A DNA stretch of 49,611 nucleotides from an uncultured Muribaculaceae bacterium (GCA_910578365.1 CAJTRC010000009.1:1-49611); one strand, 5' to 3'. Shown: positions 1-8,456, counted from the first letter of the stretch. Notes: generated from the sequence alone by a model not told the origin. Made by a program: numbers and translations.

Positions 1-1
1 C

Positions 2-262
2 ACCGAAGAAGGCCATTATCTTATTGACAGCAACCCCGTCGAACAGGGGCAGCGGCCCTCAGTGCTCGGCCGCAAGAACTACCTCTTCAGTCAGAATGAC
101 CGTGGAGCCGAAGACAACGCAATCTTCTACACATTCATAGTCTCATGCGAGAATCTCGGCATCAATCCACGTCAATGGCTAAATGATACGCTCGAAATAA
201 TCAGGCCCGACATGGACGAGGCAGAGCTCTCCAAACTCTTACCCTGCAACTATAAAAGCTAA
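2..262 (+). CDS. IS66-family transposase, C-terminal end (partial)
   Basis: The frame is open from the left edge and the 5' part lies outside the window; 86 codons remain. The segment contains the IDSNPVE block, whose glutamate matches the last acidic residue of the IS66 DDE catalytic core, followed by the very conserved RPSVLGRKNYLF stretch and then a short C-terminal domain of about 45 residues containing CENLGINPRQWL, typical of IS66 TnpC ends. No frameshift is visible in this stretch. Whether the element is complete or a remnant cannot be judged, because the left end is absent and no right inverted repeat could be confirmed. Confidence 0.9.
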   Translation, partial: TEEGHYLIDSNPVEQGQRPSVLGRKNYLFSQNDRGAEDNAIFYTFIVSCENLGINPRQWLNDTLEIIRPDMDEAELSKLLPCNYKS

Positions 263-263
263 T

Positions 264-299
264 GCCGACTTGAAAATCTAAAATCAAGTCGGCTTTTTT
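264..299 (+). terminator. Rho-independent terminator after the IS66 transposase
   Basis: A perfect 10-bp stem (gccgacttga with tcaagtcggc) around an A-rich loop, followed by six T. It begins two bases after the transposase stop codon. Confidence 0.85.
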
Positions 300-695
300 C
301 GGACGGATACTTTTGTATGCCTGTGCCTGATTGGGCTGGGGCTCGCACTTCGGGCACAAAGCGAGCCGACGTGAGGAAAGCAGGTGAGCGCTTAGAAAGT
401 GTATACAGGATTGGGCGCGATGCGGATATTATTATTAAACACCCTCTAAATATGTATTCCGGAAAATACTTACGACGTACCCTGGCATAACGCCGGAATA
501 TTTATGGCATCTGAAACGGCATTCCGGCGCCGAAGGCAAAGCAGTAGTTGCTCTGAACTTTCGGCGGATGACATTATTCTCCGGATATGACGATTGCTGC
601 CATGCTGTAAGCCGCGGAATATGTAGGGTACGGCCGGCGTCGAGGTATTCAAAGCCCTTGTAAAATAAACATGCAGATTGACAAAAACTGAATTG
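300..695. other. Intergenic stretch with no supported gene
   Basis: Nothing here reads convincingly as a protein on either strand. A weak 6-bp hairpin (gctcgc 341-346 with gcgagc 361-366) and several scattered ccggaat words are the only structure seen. Part of it may be the outer end of the IS66 element, but no inverted repeat or target duplication could be confirmed. Confidence 0.5.
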
Positions 696-741
696 CGAAG
701 CTCCCATTGCGGTCCCATTGCAGCGGAGGCTTCGTTTTTTT
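696..741 (+). terminator. Hairpin with T tract, possible terminator
   Basis: cgaagctcc (696-704) pairs with ggaggcttcg (725-734) with one bulged G, followed by seven T. No + strand gene lies directly upstream, so it may end read-through from the IS66 side or a short unannotated transcript. Confidence 0.5.
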
Positions 742-753
742 ATAATGCAGACT

Positions 754-784
754 TTTGACAAGTAATTAATTTTGCCTATCTTTG
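754..784 (+). promoter_or_regulatory. Bacteroidota-type promoter of the C1 peptidase gene
   Basis: TTTG at 754-757, exactly 19 nt, then TATCTTTG at 777-784, matching the Bacteroidota primary sigma consensus. It places the transcript start near 789-791 and so selects the ATG at 805 over an in-frame ATG at 772, which lies upstream of the start of transcription. Confidence 0.85.
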
Positions 785-804
785 CAGAAACTAACTCTAT
801 CATT

Positions 805-2043
805 ATGAAAAAACTGTTGATACCCGCTGCCTTGACGGCAGCGCTGTGTGTCCAGGCCGGAGGTCTGGACTACCGTCTAAATATGATTGACGCTCCGGCC
901 GATACAGCCGCGGCTGATTCAGTCGAGAAGTTTGTGTTTACCGATGTAACCGTAGTGCCTACCACCTCGGTTAAGAACCAGAATAAATCGGGTACATGCT
1001 GGTGCTTCGCAGGAACTTCGTTTTTCGAGGACGAGATTCTGCGTATGGGTGGGGACAGCCTTGACCTGAGCGAGATGTTTACCGTACGCTATTGCTATGC
1101 CGACAAGGCTGACCGCTTTGTGCGCAACTACGGCGAGTGCAATTTCGCTGCCGGAGGTTCGATTCTTGACGTGCCTTATGTATGGGAGCGTTACGGCGCG
1201 GTACCTGAAGAGGTGTACACCGGCCTGCAGTACGGCGAGGACAAGCATGTACACGGCGAATTCGACGGAGCATTGGCCGGGCTTGTAAAGACCGTGGTGG
1301 CGAAGCCCAACCGCAAGGTAAGCAGCGCATGGAAGAAAGCTCTCAACGGCATCCTCGACGCTTATCTGGGCGAGGTACCCGAAACTTTCACATACAAGGG
1401 TAAAACCTACACACCGCAGTCGTTTGCCAAGTCGCTCGGTATTAACCCCGAGGATTATGTGGCTGTGACATCGTTCACACATCATCCGTTCTACAAGCCA
1501 TTCGCCGTAGAAGTGCCCGACAACTGGCTCAACGGTCAGTATCATAATGTGCCCATGGAGGAGATGAAGGCCATAGTAGATAATGCACTGCAGAACGGTT
1601 ATCCTGTTGTATGGGCTGCCGACGTCAGCGAGGGCGGTTTCAAGTGGCGCGAAGGCGTGGCTCTGATGCCCAAGGGCAAGACCGAAGGGGATATGAACGA
1701 CAGCGAGCTTTCGCGTTGGGTGAAGCTTACAGCAGCCGAGAAGAACAACGACAAGTATAACTTCCAGGGCCCGGTTGACGAAATAGAGGTGACTCAGGAG
1801 CTGCGTCAGGAGATGTTCGACAGCCAGGAAACTACCGATGACCACGGCATGGAGCTGGTTGGTATAGCCACCGACCAGAAGGGCAACCGCTACTATAAGG
1901 TTAAGAACTCGTGGGATACCAATCATATTTATGGTGGATTCTTCTATGTTTCGGAGCCTTACTTCCTGGCCAAAACCATGAACATTATGGTTCATAAGGA
2001 TGCCGTGCCCAAGAGCATAGCAAAGAAAATAGGCGTGAAATAA
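805..2043 (+). CDS. C1-family (PepC/bleomycin hydrolase-like) cysteine peptidase, exported
   Basis: A papain-superfamily peptidase of the PepC/bleomycin-hydrolase type, 412 aa. The triad is visible: Cys65 in QNKSGTCWCF, His347 in DDHGMELVG and Asn368 in VKNSWD, with the oxyanion glutamine (Q59) six residues before the cysteine. The N-terminus MKKLLIPAALTAALCVQA looks like a Sec signal peptide, so the enzyme probably acts in the periplasm, unlike cytoplasmic PepC. It likely trims peptides or blocks bleomycin-like compounds; the substrate is unknown. The promoter at 754-784 decides the start. It heads a co-directional series, with the phosphoesterase 17 bp downstream. Confidence 0.88.
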   Translation: MKKLLIPAALTAALCVQAGGLDYRLNMIDAPADTAAADSVEKFVFTDVTVVPTTSVKNQNKSGTCWCFAGTSFFEDEILRMGGDSLDLSEMFTVRYCYADKADRFVRNYGECNFAAGGSILDVPYVWERYGAVPEEVYTGLQYGEDKHVHGEFDGALAGLVKTVVAKPNRKVSSAWKKALNGILDAYLGEVPETFTYKGKTYTPQSFAKSLGINPEDYVAVTSFTHHPFYKPFAVEVPDNWLNGQYHNVPMEEMKAIVDNALQNGYPVVWAADVSEGGFKWREGVALMPKGKTEGDMNDSELSRWVKLTAAEKNNDKYNFQGPVDEIEVTQELRQEMFDSQETTDDHGMELVGIATDQKGNRYYKVKNSWDTNHIYGGFFYVSEPYFLAKTMNIMVHKDAVPKSIAKKIGVK

Positions 2044-2060
2044 AAGTCTGTAAAAAATTA

Positions 2061-2564
2061 ATGCAACTGATAGGCATACTTTCAGACACGCACAGCTGCT
2101 GGGACGACCGCTTCGCCATCCACTTCAAGGACTGTGACCAGATATGGCACGCCGGCGATGTGGGAGATATGAGTGTAATCGAACGTCTGCGGTCTGTGTG
2201 CCCCGAAGTGCGGGCCGTCCGCGGAAATATCGATTCGGGCCGTGTGTCCCGTGAATTTCCGGAGGTCGACAGCTTTGAGGTAGAAGGAGTGAAAGTATGG
2301 CTGACTCATATAGGCGGCTACCCCGGGCGTTATGCTCCCGGGGTACGCCGCATGCTTGTGGAGGCGCGTCCGAAACTGATGGTATGCGGCCACAGCCATA
2401 TACTGAAGGTGATGTACGATAATGAGCTGGATTTGCTGCACGTGAATCCGGGAGCTGCAGGCTATCACGGCTGGCAGAAGGAGCGTACACTGATACGATT
2501 GGTAATCGATGGCGATGCTATGCGCGACCTGGAGGTAATAGAGCTTGGCAAGGTTAAGATATGA
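2061..2564 (+). CDS. YfcE/MJ0936-type metallophosphoesterase
   Basis: A small (167 aa) calcineurin-like phosphoesterase. The metal-binding motifs occur in order: SDTH (8-11), HAGD (30-33), RGNID (54-58), His83 in THIGG and GHSH (110-113). This is the full set for a dinuclear-metal phosphodiesterase of the YfcE family, which hydrolyses phosphodiesters such as bis-pNPP or cyclic nucleotides in vitro; the physiological substrate is usually unknown. There is no signal peptide, so it is cytoplasmic. It starts 17 bp after the peptidase gene and has no obvious promoter of its own. Confidence 0.9.
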   Translation: MQLIGILSDTHSCWDDRFAIHFKDCDQIWHAGDVGDMSVIERLRSVCPEVRAVRGNIDSGRVSREFPEVDSFEVEGVKVWLTHIGGYPGRYAPGVRRMLVEARPKLMVCGHSHILKVMYDNELDLLHVNPGAAGYHGWQKERTLIRLVIDGDAMRDLEVIELGKVKI

Positions 2565-2636
2565 ACAGCTTTGCTGCGCTTGCGCGCCCGACCGGCTGCG
2601 CATACGGTTTGCAGAAGGTTTCTAATTTTGATGATT

Positions 2637-3146
2637 ATGTACAGAAGGTATCTATTAATGTTGCTCTGCCTGCCTCTGCTATGGGGCTGCAAGACCAATG
2701 AGAACAACTACCGCCAGGCTTACGAGAAGGCGATGGAGGCCCGGGAAGCAGCCGATGCCGACCTGGACAGTACCATATATGGCCGTGCCCGCCGCGATTT
2801 TGCCATGCAGCAGCTGGTAGTGGGTAGAGATACGGTGGACGTGAAGGTGCAGCATGTAAAGGTGACACCCGACGGCGGCGGTATCAACGAAAGCCTGATG
2901 CGCTACAATGTGGTGGCGGGTCAGTTCAAACAGCTGTTTACGGCCAAGTCGATGCGCGAACGCCTGTTCGAGGCCGGCTATCCGGCTTCGTTTGTAGTAC
3001 AGACTTCAGAGCCGTATTATTATGTTATATCGTCGAGCCATAACGATGCCGCTGCCGCAGTAGAGGCACTGCATCGTCTTGAAGCCGATCGACCGGTGGG
3101 CATGAAGCCGCCGGTGCCATATATACTTCAACGAGCCGGAAGATGA
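2637..3146 (+). CDS. SPOR-domain lipoprotein
   Basis: About 169 aa. The N-terminus MYRRYLLMLLCLPLLWGC is a lipoprotein signal ending in the lipobox LLWGC. The C-terminal half (VVAGQFKQLFTAKSMRERLFEAGYPASFV) matches the SPOR fold, which binds denuded glycan strands at division sites. A short charged segment follows the lipidated cysteine. Start choice is uncertain: ATG 2631 gives two more residues, and a longer frame from 2571 would add an unrelated basic leader. A TAATTTTG box at 2623-2630 suggests transcription begins almost at the ATG. Its end overlaps the next gene by 4 nt (ATGA), so the two are probably co-translated. Confidence 0.8.
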   Translation: MYRRYLLMLLCLPLLWGCKTNENNYRQAYEKAMEAREAADADLDSTIYGRARRDFAMQQLVVGRDTVDVKVQHVKVTPDGGGINESLMRYNVVAGQFKQLFTAKSMRERLFEAGYPASFVVQTSEPYYYVISSSHNDAAAAVEALHRLEADRPVGMKPPVPYILQRAGR

Positions 3147-3979
3147 TAAAAGAGATAACAGACCTTGCCGATGAACGTGTGGCCGTGTACGGACGTCTGA
3201 CGGAAGCCCAGCTTCGCAACCGTCCGGATCCGGCCAATGCCGTGTTCATAGCCGAGAGTCCCAAGGTAATCGACGTGGCGTTACGCTCCGGATATGAGCC
3301 GCTGTCGCTGCTGTGCGAGCGCCGTCATATCAATGGCGATGCCCGCGACATAATATCCCGCTGCGGCGATATACCGGTGTACACAGGCGAGCGCGCACTG
3401 CTTGCGGGCCTTACAGGCTATATACTTACCCGCGGAGTGCTCTGCGCCATGCGGCGCCCGGCAGAACGAACTGTGGCGGAGGTATGCATGAACGCCAGGC
3501 GTGTGGCTGTAATCGACGGTGTGACCGACACCACTAACATAGGCGCCATATTCCGCAGTGCTGCCGCGCTGGGCATGGATGCCGTGTTGCTGACACGCAC
3601 CAGTTGCGACCCTCTGAACCGACGCTCCGTGCGTGTGAGCATGGGTTCGGTGTTTCTGATTCCGTGGGCGTGGATCGACGGCCCTGTAGTATCGGCTCTG
3701 CATGCGCTGGGTTTCCGCGCGGCCGCCATGGCACTGACCGACCGCAGCGTAGGAATCGATGATGCGGCTCTGCGAGCCGAGGAACGCCTTGGTATAATAT
3801 TGGGCACCGAGGGCGACGGCCTGGAGCAGAGCGTAATCGATGCCAGTGACTATGTAGTGAAGATACCCATGGCATACGGCGTTGACTCGCTGAACGTAGC
3901 AGCCGCTTCGGCAGTAGCTTTCTGGGAATTGAGAGCTTGTTTGAAAGCCAATGCTGACACCGGGGCGGTCAGCCCTTGA
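3143..3979 (+). CDS. TrmH/SpoU-family RNA 2'-O-methyltransferase
   Basis: A 278-aa SPOUT methyltransferase. The three SpoU motifs are present: NIGAIFRSA (132-140), LGTEGDGL (220-227) and IPM followed by SLNVAAASA (241-257), which form the trefoil-knot SAM site. The N-terminal ~110 residues fit the substrate-binding domain of RlmB/TsnR-like enzymes (FIAESPKVIDVAL). It is expected to methylate a ribose in rRNA or tRNA; the exact nucleotide cannot be inferred from sequence. Its ATG overlaps the TGA of the SPOR lipoprotein gene. Confidence 0.87.
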   Translation: MIKEITDLADERVAVYGRLTEAQLRNRPDPANAVFIAESPKVIDVALRSGYEPLSLLCERRHINGDARDIISRCGDIPVYTGERALLAGLTGYILTRGVLCAMRRPAERTVAEVCMNARRVAVIDGVTDTTNIGAIFRSAAALGMDAVLLTRTSCDPLNRRSVRVSMGSVFLIPWAWIDGPVVSALHALGFRAAAMALTDRSVGIDDAALRAEERLGIILGTEGDGLEQSVIDASDYVVKIPMAYGVDSLNVAAASAVAFWELRACLKANADTGAVSP

Positions 3980-4058
3980 GTGATTATGTGATAAAGATGA
4001 GGGCTGTGGCTGTAGCCACTCGACCGAATAGTAATTACAAAAGCACCAATAACAGATT

Positions 4059-5396
4059 ATGGAATGGAATAGACTCATAAGCGACAAGCGTTTTGGTCTG
4101 GAACACTATCACGACCCAAAGAAGAGTGCCACCCGCACCGACTTCCGCCGTGATTACGACCGACTGGTGTTTTCGTCGCCTTTCCGCAGACTGCAGAACA
4201 AAACACAGGTGTTTCCGTTGCCCGGAAGTATATTTGTGCATAACCGCCTGACCCATTCCATGGAGGTAGCCTGCGTGGGCAAGTCGATGGCCGACAATAT
4301 ATCGCAGGCTCTGCGCGCCAAGTATGCCACCGAACCGTGGTGTGGCGAGTTGCACCACCTGGGCGACATAGTCGCCGCCGCCTGCCTGGCCCACGACCTG
4401 GGTAATCCGCCCTTCGGACACAGCGGCGAGAAAGCCATAGGCACATTTTTCAGCGAGGGCGCCGGCAAAGTTCTCGAACAAAGGCTAAGCGAGCGCCAGT
4501 GGGCCGACTTTATAAACTTCGAAGGCAATGCCAACGCCTTCCGGGTGCTTACCAACAGGTTCAAGGGCCGTCGTGAAGGCGGATTTGCCATGACCTACAG
4601 CACCCTGGCTTCGGTGGTGAAATATCCGTACGAGTCGCTTTTGGCAGGCAAAAAGGGCAAGTTCGGTTTCTTTACCAGCGAGGTAGAGAGCTATCAGCGA
4701 GTGGCCGCCGAACTGGGCCTGCGCCGTCTGAGTGCCGATGGCGAGCCGCTGCGATATGCCCGTCATCCGCTGGTATATATAGTAGAGGCAGCCGACGATA
4801 TATGCTACGAGGTTATGGACCTTGAAGATGCCCACAAACTGCGCATCATCACTACCGCCGAAATCACCGACCTGCTCTTAGGATACTTCGAGGGCGAGCG
4901 CCGCAGCCGCATAGTGACGAACATGATGCGTGTCGACGACCCCAACGAGCAGGTGGCCTATCTGCGCTCATGTGTGATAGGCGCGCTGGTAGAGCGTTGT
5001 GCGGAGTGCTTCATAGCCAACGAAGAGAGCATCCTTGCAGGCGAGTTCGAGGGTTCACTGCTGAAAAATATAAGTGGCATCGAGTGTGAGGCCTACGGGC
5101 GCTGCAACGAGATGTCGTGGCGGAAAATCTACTGTGCTTCCGATGTTGTGGACATAGAGCTGGCAGGTAACCGCATTATCACCGACCTGCTGGATATACT
5201 TGTAAACGCCGTGGTGAGGCCCGAACTGAACTACTCGCGGCTTCTGCTGTCGCAGGTGCCGCGGCAATACGATGTCGAGGCACCAACGCTTTACGGCCGG
5301 CTGCAGGCGGTGGTCGACCATATAAGCGCTATGACCGATGTGTATGCCCTCGACCTTTACCGCAAGCTCAACGGCAGCACCCTGCCGGCAGTATAA
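4059..5396 (+). CDS. dgt: Deoxyguanosinetriphosphate triphosphohydrolase-like protein (dGTPase)
   Basis: A 445-aa HD-superfamily dNTP triphosphohydrolase. The metal site is clear: His66 in NRLTHSMEV and the His-Asp pair 112-113 in CLAHDLGNPPFGHSGE. Length and motif order fit Dgt, which splits dGTP into deoxyguanosine and triphosphate and thereby controls dNTP pools. It follows the methyltransferase gene after 79 bp and precedes the nucleotidyltransferase gene by 28 bp, both on the same strand. The start ATG 4059 directly precedes the conserved MEWNRLISDKRFG opening. Confidence 0.93.
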   Translation: MEWNRLISDKRFGLEHYHDPKKSATRTDFRRDYDRLVFSSPFRRLQNKTQVFPLPGSIFVHNRLTHSMEVACVGKSMADNISQALRAKYATEPWCGELHHLGDIVAAACLAHDLGNPPFGHSGEKAIGTFFSEGAGKVLEQRLSERQWADFINFEGNANAFRVLTNRFKGRREGGFAMTYSTLASVVKYPYESLLAGKKGKFGFFTSEVESYQRVAAELGLRRLSADGEPLRYARHPLVYIVEAADDICYEVMDLEDAHKLRIITTAEITDLLLGYFEGERRSRIVTNMMRVDDPNEQVAYLRSCVIGALVERCAECFIANEESILAGEFEGSLLKNISGIECEAYGRCNEMSWRKIYCASDVVDIELAGNRIITDLLDILVNAVVRPELNYSRLLLSQVPRQYDVEAPTLYGRLQAVVDHISAMTDVYALDLYRKLNGSTLPAV

Positions 5397-5424
5397 AATA
5401 AATTAACAGATTATTACCGGGGAA

Positions 5425-6150
5425 ATGAGATATGCAATTTTGGCCGGCGGCCATGGCAGCCGCTTTGTGAAGGAAGGTGTGGCCACCCCCAAACCGATGA
5501 TAGAAGTTATGGGGCAACCCATGATTGGACGCCTTGTAGAACTTCTGCAGAATTGTGGAGCCGAAACAATCAGCATCGCGGCTAATCCGCGAATGGAGGG
5601 CTTTATACCTTATCTGGAGAGCCTCAGGGCAAAATACGGCAATGTGGTGATTAATCCTATCATTACCGAAAACTCGTATGAGAGTCTGCTGGCTGCCACC
5701 AATTGCCTTGACGGTAAATTCATAGGCATGACAGTAGATACTATCTTTCCCTTAGGTGAGTTCCGCGCATACGCCAAGGCTGTTGAAGAAATGGCTGCCG
5801 ACGAGTCGGTGATGGGTCTGACACGCTATATCGATGACGAAAGCCCGCTCTATGCCCGCATAAACAGCGAAGGCGAGATTATCGACTACCGCTACGGCGG
5901 CGAGCCCTTTGCCGAGGGAGCCATTGTGTCGGCAGGCCTGTACGGCCTCGACCGCGAGTGTATGGACGCGGTGAAAAACAGCGGTCACTATCCTGAGTCG
6001 CTGAGCGACTTCCAGCGCACCCTGGCCACACGCACGGCCATAAAGGTGCTGCCGTTTGAGTTCAGCCGAGCCTTCGACATCGACAATCTGCACGACCTCG
6101 GTCAGGCAAATGAATTTATAAATGAGTTAAACTGCAGTGTAAATGTTTAA
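5425..6150 (+). CDS. Sugar/polyol-phosphate nucleotidyltransferase
   Basis: A 241-aa NTP_transferase (GT-A fold). The nucleotide-binding signature LAGGHGSRF (6-14) leads to PKPMIEV with Lys23, and a metal-binding aspartate sits near residue 105 (MTVDTIF). Such enzymes form an NDP-activated sugar or polyol from a phosphate precursor. The coding end overlaps the following CDP-alcohol phosphatidyltransferase by 8 nt, which strongly implies that its product feeds that enzyme. By analogy with CTP:inositol-1-phosphate cytidylyltransferases, the substrate could be inositol phosphate or another polyol phosphate. That is inference; sequence alone does not give base or sugar specificity. Confidence 0.82.
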   Translation: MRYAILAGGHGSRFVKEGVATPKPMIEVMGQPMIGRLVELLQNCGAETISIAANPRMEGFIPYLESLRAKYGNVVINPIITENSYESLLAATNCLDGKFIGMTVDTIFPLGEFRAYAKAVEEMAADESVMGLTRYIDDESPLYARINSEGEIIDYRYGGEPFAEGAIVSAGLYGLDRECMDAVKNSGHYPESLSDFQRTLATRTAIKVLPFEFSRAFDIDNLHDLGQANEFINELNCSVNV

Positions 6151-7063
6151 GAGCATTGCTGAAGAGTACCGTTCGACGCTTAAATCGAGCGATACCGAGG
6201 AGAATATCGACCTTTGCTTTTACCGGCCCATAGGTTTTGCCTGGGCATGGCTGTTCCGCAAGCTTGGTGTTCACCCTAATGTAGTGACCATAGCGTCGAT
6301 GTTTTTGGGTGTAGGCGCTGCGATATGCTTTTATTACAGTAATATATGGATAACGCTGCTGGGGATGTTCCTGCTGGTGTGGGCCAACAGCTACGACAGC
6401 GCCGACGGCCAGCTGGCGCGCCTTACCGGCCAGTTTTCCAAGCTTGGCCGCATACTCGACGGTGCTGCCGGCGATGTATGGTTTGTGAGCATCTACATAG
6501 CCATCTGCCTGCGTACTGTGCGCGATGTGCCGTTTTTCCATGAACATCCGTGGCTGATTTGGGTGGTGGCCGTGCTGGCAGGTATATGCCACGGCCGGCA
6601 GGCCGCATTGGCCGACTATTACCGCCAGGCGCATCTGTTCTTTCTCAAGGGCAAGAATGGCAGCGAACTCGACTCGGCTGCCGAAGTGCGCGAGCGCTGG
6701 CAGAAATCGAAGGCCGAGGGCAAGTGGTTTCAGGTGCTTGTCGACTGGTTCTATTTGGGTTATACGCAGAAACAAGAACGCAGTACACCTAATTTTCAGC
6801 GTCTTAAAGCCGAGATACGCAGCTTTGACGAAGGTACGCCCGAGTACGACAAGATACGCCGGCGTTTTCTGCCGCTGAGTTTTCCGCTGTGCAAGTGGGA
6901 GAACTTTATGACATTCAACTGGCGCTGTATTACCTTGTTTGTGTGTCTGCTGCTGAATATGCCCTGGGTTTACTTTGTGGTGGAGCTTACAGTATTCAAC
7001 GTAGTGCTGGTTTACACGCGCATGAAGCACGAGCGCTTGTGCCGCACGGTGTTGGAGGACTGA
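6143..7063 (+). CDS. CDP-alcohol phosphatidyltransferase family membrane enzyme
   Basis: A 306-aa integral membrane protein. The CDP-AP signature is recognisable: D85-x2-D88-G89-x2-A92-R93-x8-G102-x3-D106, but the last aspartate is at 111, one residue later than the canonical D-x3-D spacing. Hydrophobic segments occur around 45-80, 110-122, 140-152 and 262-295. The family transfers a phospho-alcohol or diacylglycerol-phosphate group from a CDP-linked donor to an acceptor alcohol, making phospholipids or soluble phosphodiesters. A polar insert (about 165-240) is larger than in small PgsA or PssA proteins. It overlaps the nucleotidyltransferase gene by 8 nt and ends the 805-7063 gene series. 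Confidence 0.85.
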   Translation: MFKSIAEEYRSTLKSSDTEENIDLCFYRPIGFAWAWLFRKLGVHPNVVTIASMFLGVGAAICFYYSNIWITLLGMFLLVWANSYDSADGQLARLTGQFSKLGRILDGAAGDVWFVSIYIAICLRTVRDVPFFHEHPWLIWVVAVLAGICHGRQAALADYYRQAHLFFLKGKNGSELDSAAEVRERWQKSKAEGKWFQVLVDWFYLGYTQKQERSTPNFQRLKAEIRSFDEGTPEYDKIRRRFLPLSFPLCKWENFMTFNWRCITLFVCLLLNMPWVYFVVELTVFNVVLVYTRMKHERLCRTVLED

Positions 7064-7101
7064 GTTTTTCAGTTCTGCAACAGCCTCCGAGAAAGCATAT
7101 T

Positions 7102-7152
7102 AAAACCCCTTTACGGGCGACGGCGTATATGCCGTCGTTCATAAAGGGGTTT
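7102..7152. terminator. Bidirectional terminator between converging genes
   Basis: A long palindrome: the aaaacccctttа-type left arm (7102-7113) pairs with taaaggggttt (7142-7152), and inside it cgacggc (7118-7124) pairs with gccgtcg (7131-7137). With A and T tracts at its outer edges it can end transcription from both the CDP-alcohol phosphatidyltransferase (+) and ilvA (-). Confidence 0.85.
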
Positions 7153-7218
7153 GTTATCAGTATGCTTTAGCCGCTCAGGGACTATGGAGGAGGCATGTGA
7201 GCCTCCACTCCGCGCGGT

Positions 7219-8418
7219 TTAGTTGGTGACTTTGAAGCCTGAGGCAATGAGGGCCCGGCGGATGGAGTCGATGTGGGCCTGGTCGCGGGTGTCCATTTCG
7301 ACGCGTACGGTACAGCCGTTGATTTCAGCGGCGGTGTTCACACGCTCGTGGGTCACGGACTGTATGTTGCCACCCTGGTCGGCCACTACGTTGCAGACAC
7401 CGGAGAGCTGTCCGGGCTTGTCGTCGAGGTCGATTATGAACGAGTACTTTCGTCCGCTCTTGGTAAGGCCACGGTTTACGATGCGGCTGAGAGTGGTAAC
7501 GTCGACGTTGCCTCCCGAAACGAGGCAAATAGTTTTCTTGCCTTTAATGGGCAGTTTGTTGAACATTGCTGCAGCCACAGCAACTGCACCTGCGCCTTCA
7601 GCCACGAGTTTCTGCTGTTCGAGCAGAGCCAGGATGGCCGCTGCAGTTTCTTCGTCGGTGACGGTAACGATTTCATCGACGTACTGCTTGATGAGTTCGA
7701 AGGTGAGTTCGCCGGGTTCTTTTACGGCGATGCCGTCGGCAATAGTCTGTACGCGGTCGAGGTGCACGCGGTGTCCTTCGTGAATCGACTGGAACATCGA
7801 AGGAGCGCCTGCGGCCTGAACACCGTAGACCTTGATTTCGGGTCTGAGGGTTTTGATAGCGAAAGCTACGCCGGCAATTAGGCCGCCGCCACCGATAGGT
7901 ACAATCACCGCTTCGACATCGGGCATCTGGTCGAGAATTTCAAGACCGATTGTGCCTTGTCCGGCTATCACCAGAGGGTCGTCGAATGGGTGCACGAAAG
8001 TATAACCATGCTCTTTCTGGAGTTCCATGGCTTTGGCGTAAGCGTCGTCGTACACTCCGGGTACGAGGCAGACATCGGCGCCGTATCCTTTTGTAGCTTC
8101 AACTTTTGAAATGGGCGCTCCTGCAGGCAGACAGATTAGAGCTTTTATGCCGTTGTGAGTGGCGCCGAGCGCTACTCCCTGGGCATGGTTTCCGGCCGAG
8201 CAGGCGATAACGCCGCGGGCTTTCTCTTCGTCGCTGAGCTGCGAAATCTTGTAGTATGCGCCTCGGAGTTTGAACGAACCGGTAAGCTGGAGATTTTCGG
8301 TCTTCAGAAAAATATCGGCTTCGGGATTGATTTTTGGCGCCGGAATTACGGTAGTCTTGCGTGCGACGTCCTTCAGGACCGCCGACGCATTGAAAATCTC
8401 GTTAATCTGTAGTGGCAT
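7219..8418 (-). CDS. ilvA: Threonine ammonia-lyase with C-terminal ACT domain
   Basis: A 399-aa PLP enzyme that deaminates threonine to 2-oxobutanoate, the first step to isoleucine. The PLP lysine is Lys50 in LTGSFKLRGA; CSAGNHAQGVA and the glycine loop PIGGGGLIAG bind substrate and cofactor phosphate. Residues of roughly 325-399 (SFIIDLDDKPGQLSGVCNVV) form one ACT domain, so this is the shorter single-ACT class, not the 500-aa E. coli IlvA form. It starts 38 bp after adk and is probably the last gene of an hpt-adk-ilvA transcript. Confidence 0.93.
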   Translation of the reverse strand: MPLQINEIFNASAVLKDVARKTTVIPAPKINPEADIFLKTENLQLTGSFKLRGAYYKISQLSDEEKARGVIACSAGNHAQGVALGATHNGIKALICLPAGAPISKVEATKGYGADVCLVPGVYDDAYAKAMELQKEHGYTFVHPFDDPLVIAGQGTIGLEILDQMPDVEAVIVPIGGGGLIAGVAFAIKTLRPEIKVYGVQAAGAPSMFQSIHEGHRVHLDRVQTIADGIAVKEPGELTFELIKQYVDEIVTVTDEETAAAILALLEQQKLVAEGAGAVAVAAAMFNKLPIKGKKTICLVSGGNVDVTTLSRIVNRGLTKSGRKYSFIIDLDDKPGQLSGVCNVVADQGGNIQSVTHERVNTAAEINGCTVRVEMDTRDQAHIDSIRRALIASGFKVTN

Positions 8419-8456
8419 GGTTTATAGATGTTAGTAGGTTTGATGTTTCGCGGCTG

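Noticed and set aside
386..396. Right inverted repeat of the IS66 element (a gcgctta-like word)
   Set aside because: Only a partial match to remembered IS66 ends, and the left end is outside the window, so it cannot be tested.
263..804. tRNA, small RNA or riboswitch in the left intergenic region
   Set aside because: No cloverleaf, T-loop or known riboswitch core could be seen. No such element was seen before purB, pyrE, tkt or eno either.
919..1995. Long open frame opposite the C1 peptidase gene
   Set aside because: It mirrors the codon pattern of the real gene, has no promoter and resembles no protein; an effect of GC-rich third positions. The same applies to long frames opposite the malic enzyme (22904-24019), purB (27215-28453), tkt (32870-33913) and OmpA-family (35067-36044) genes.
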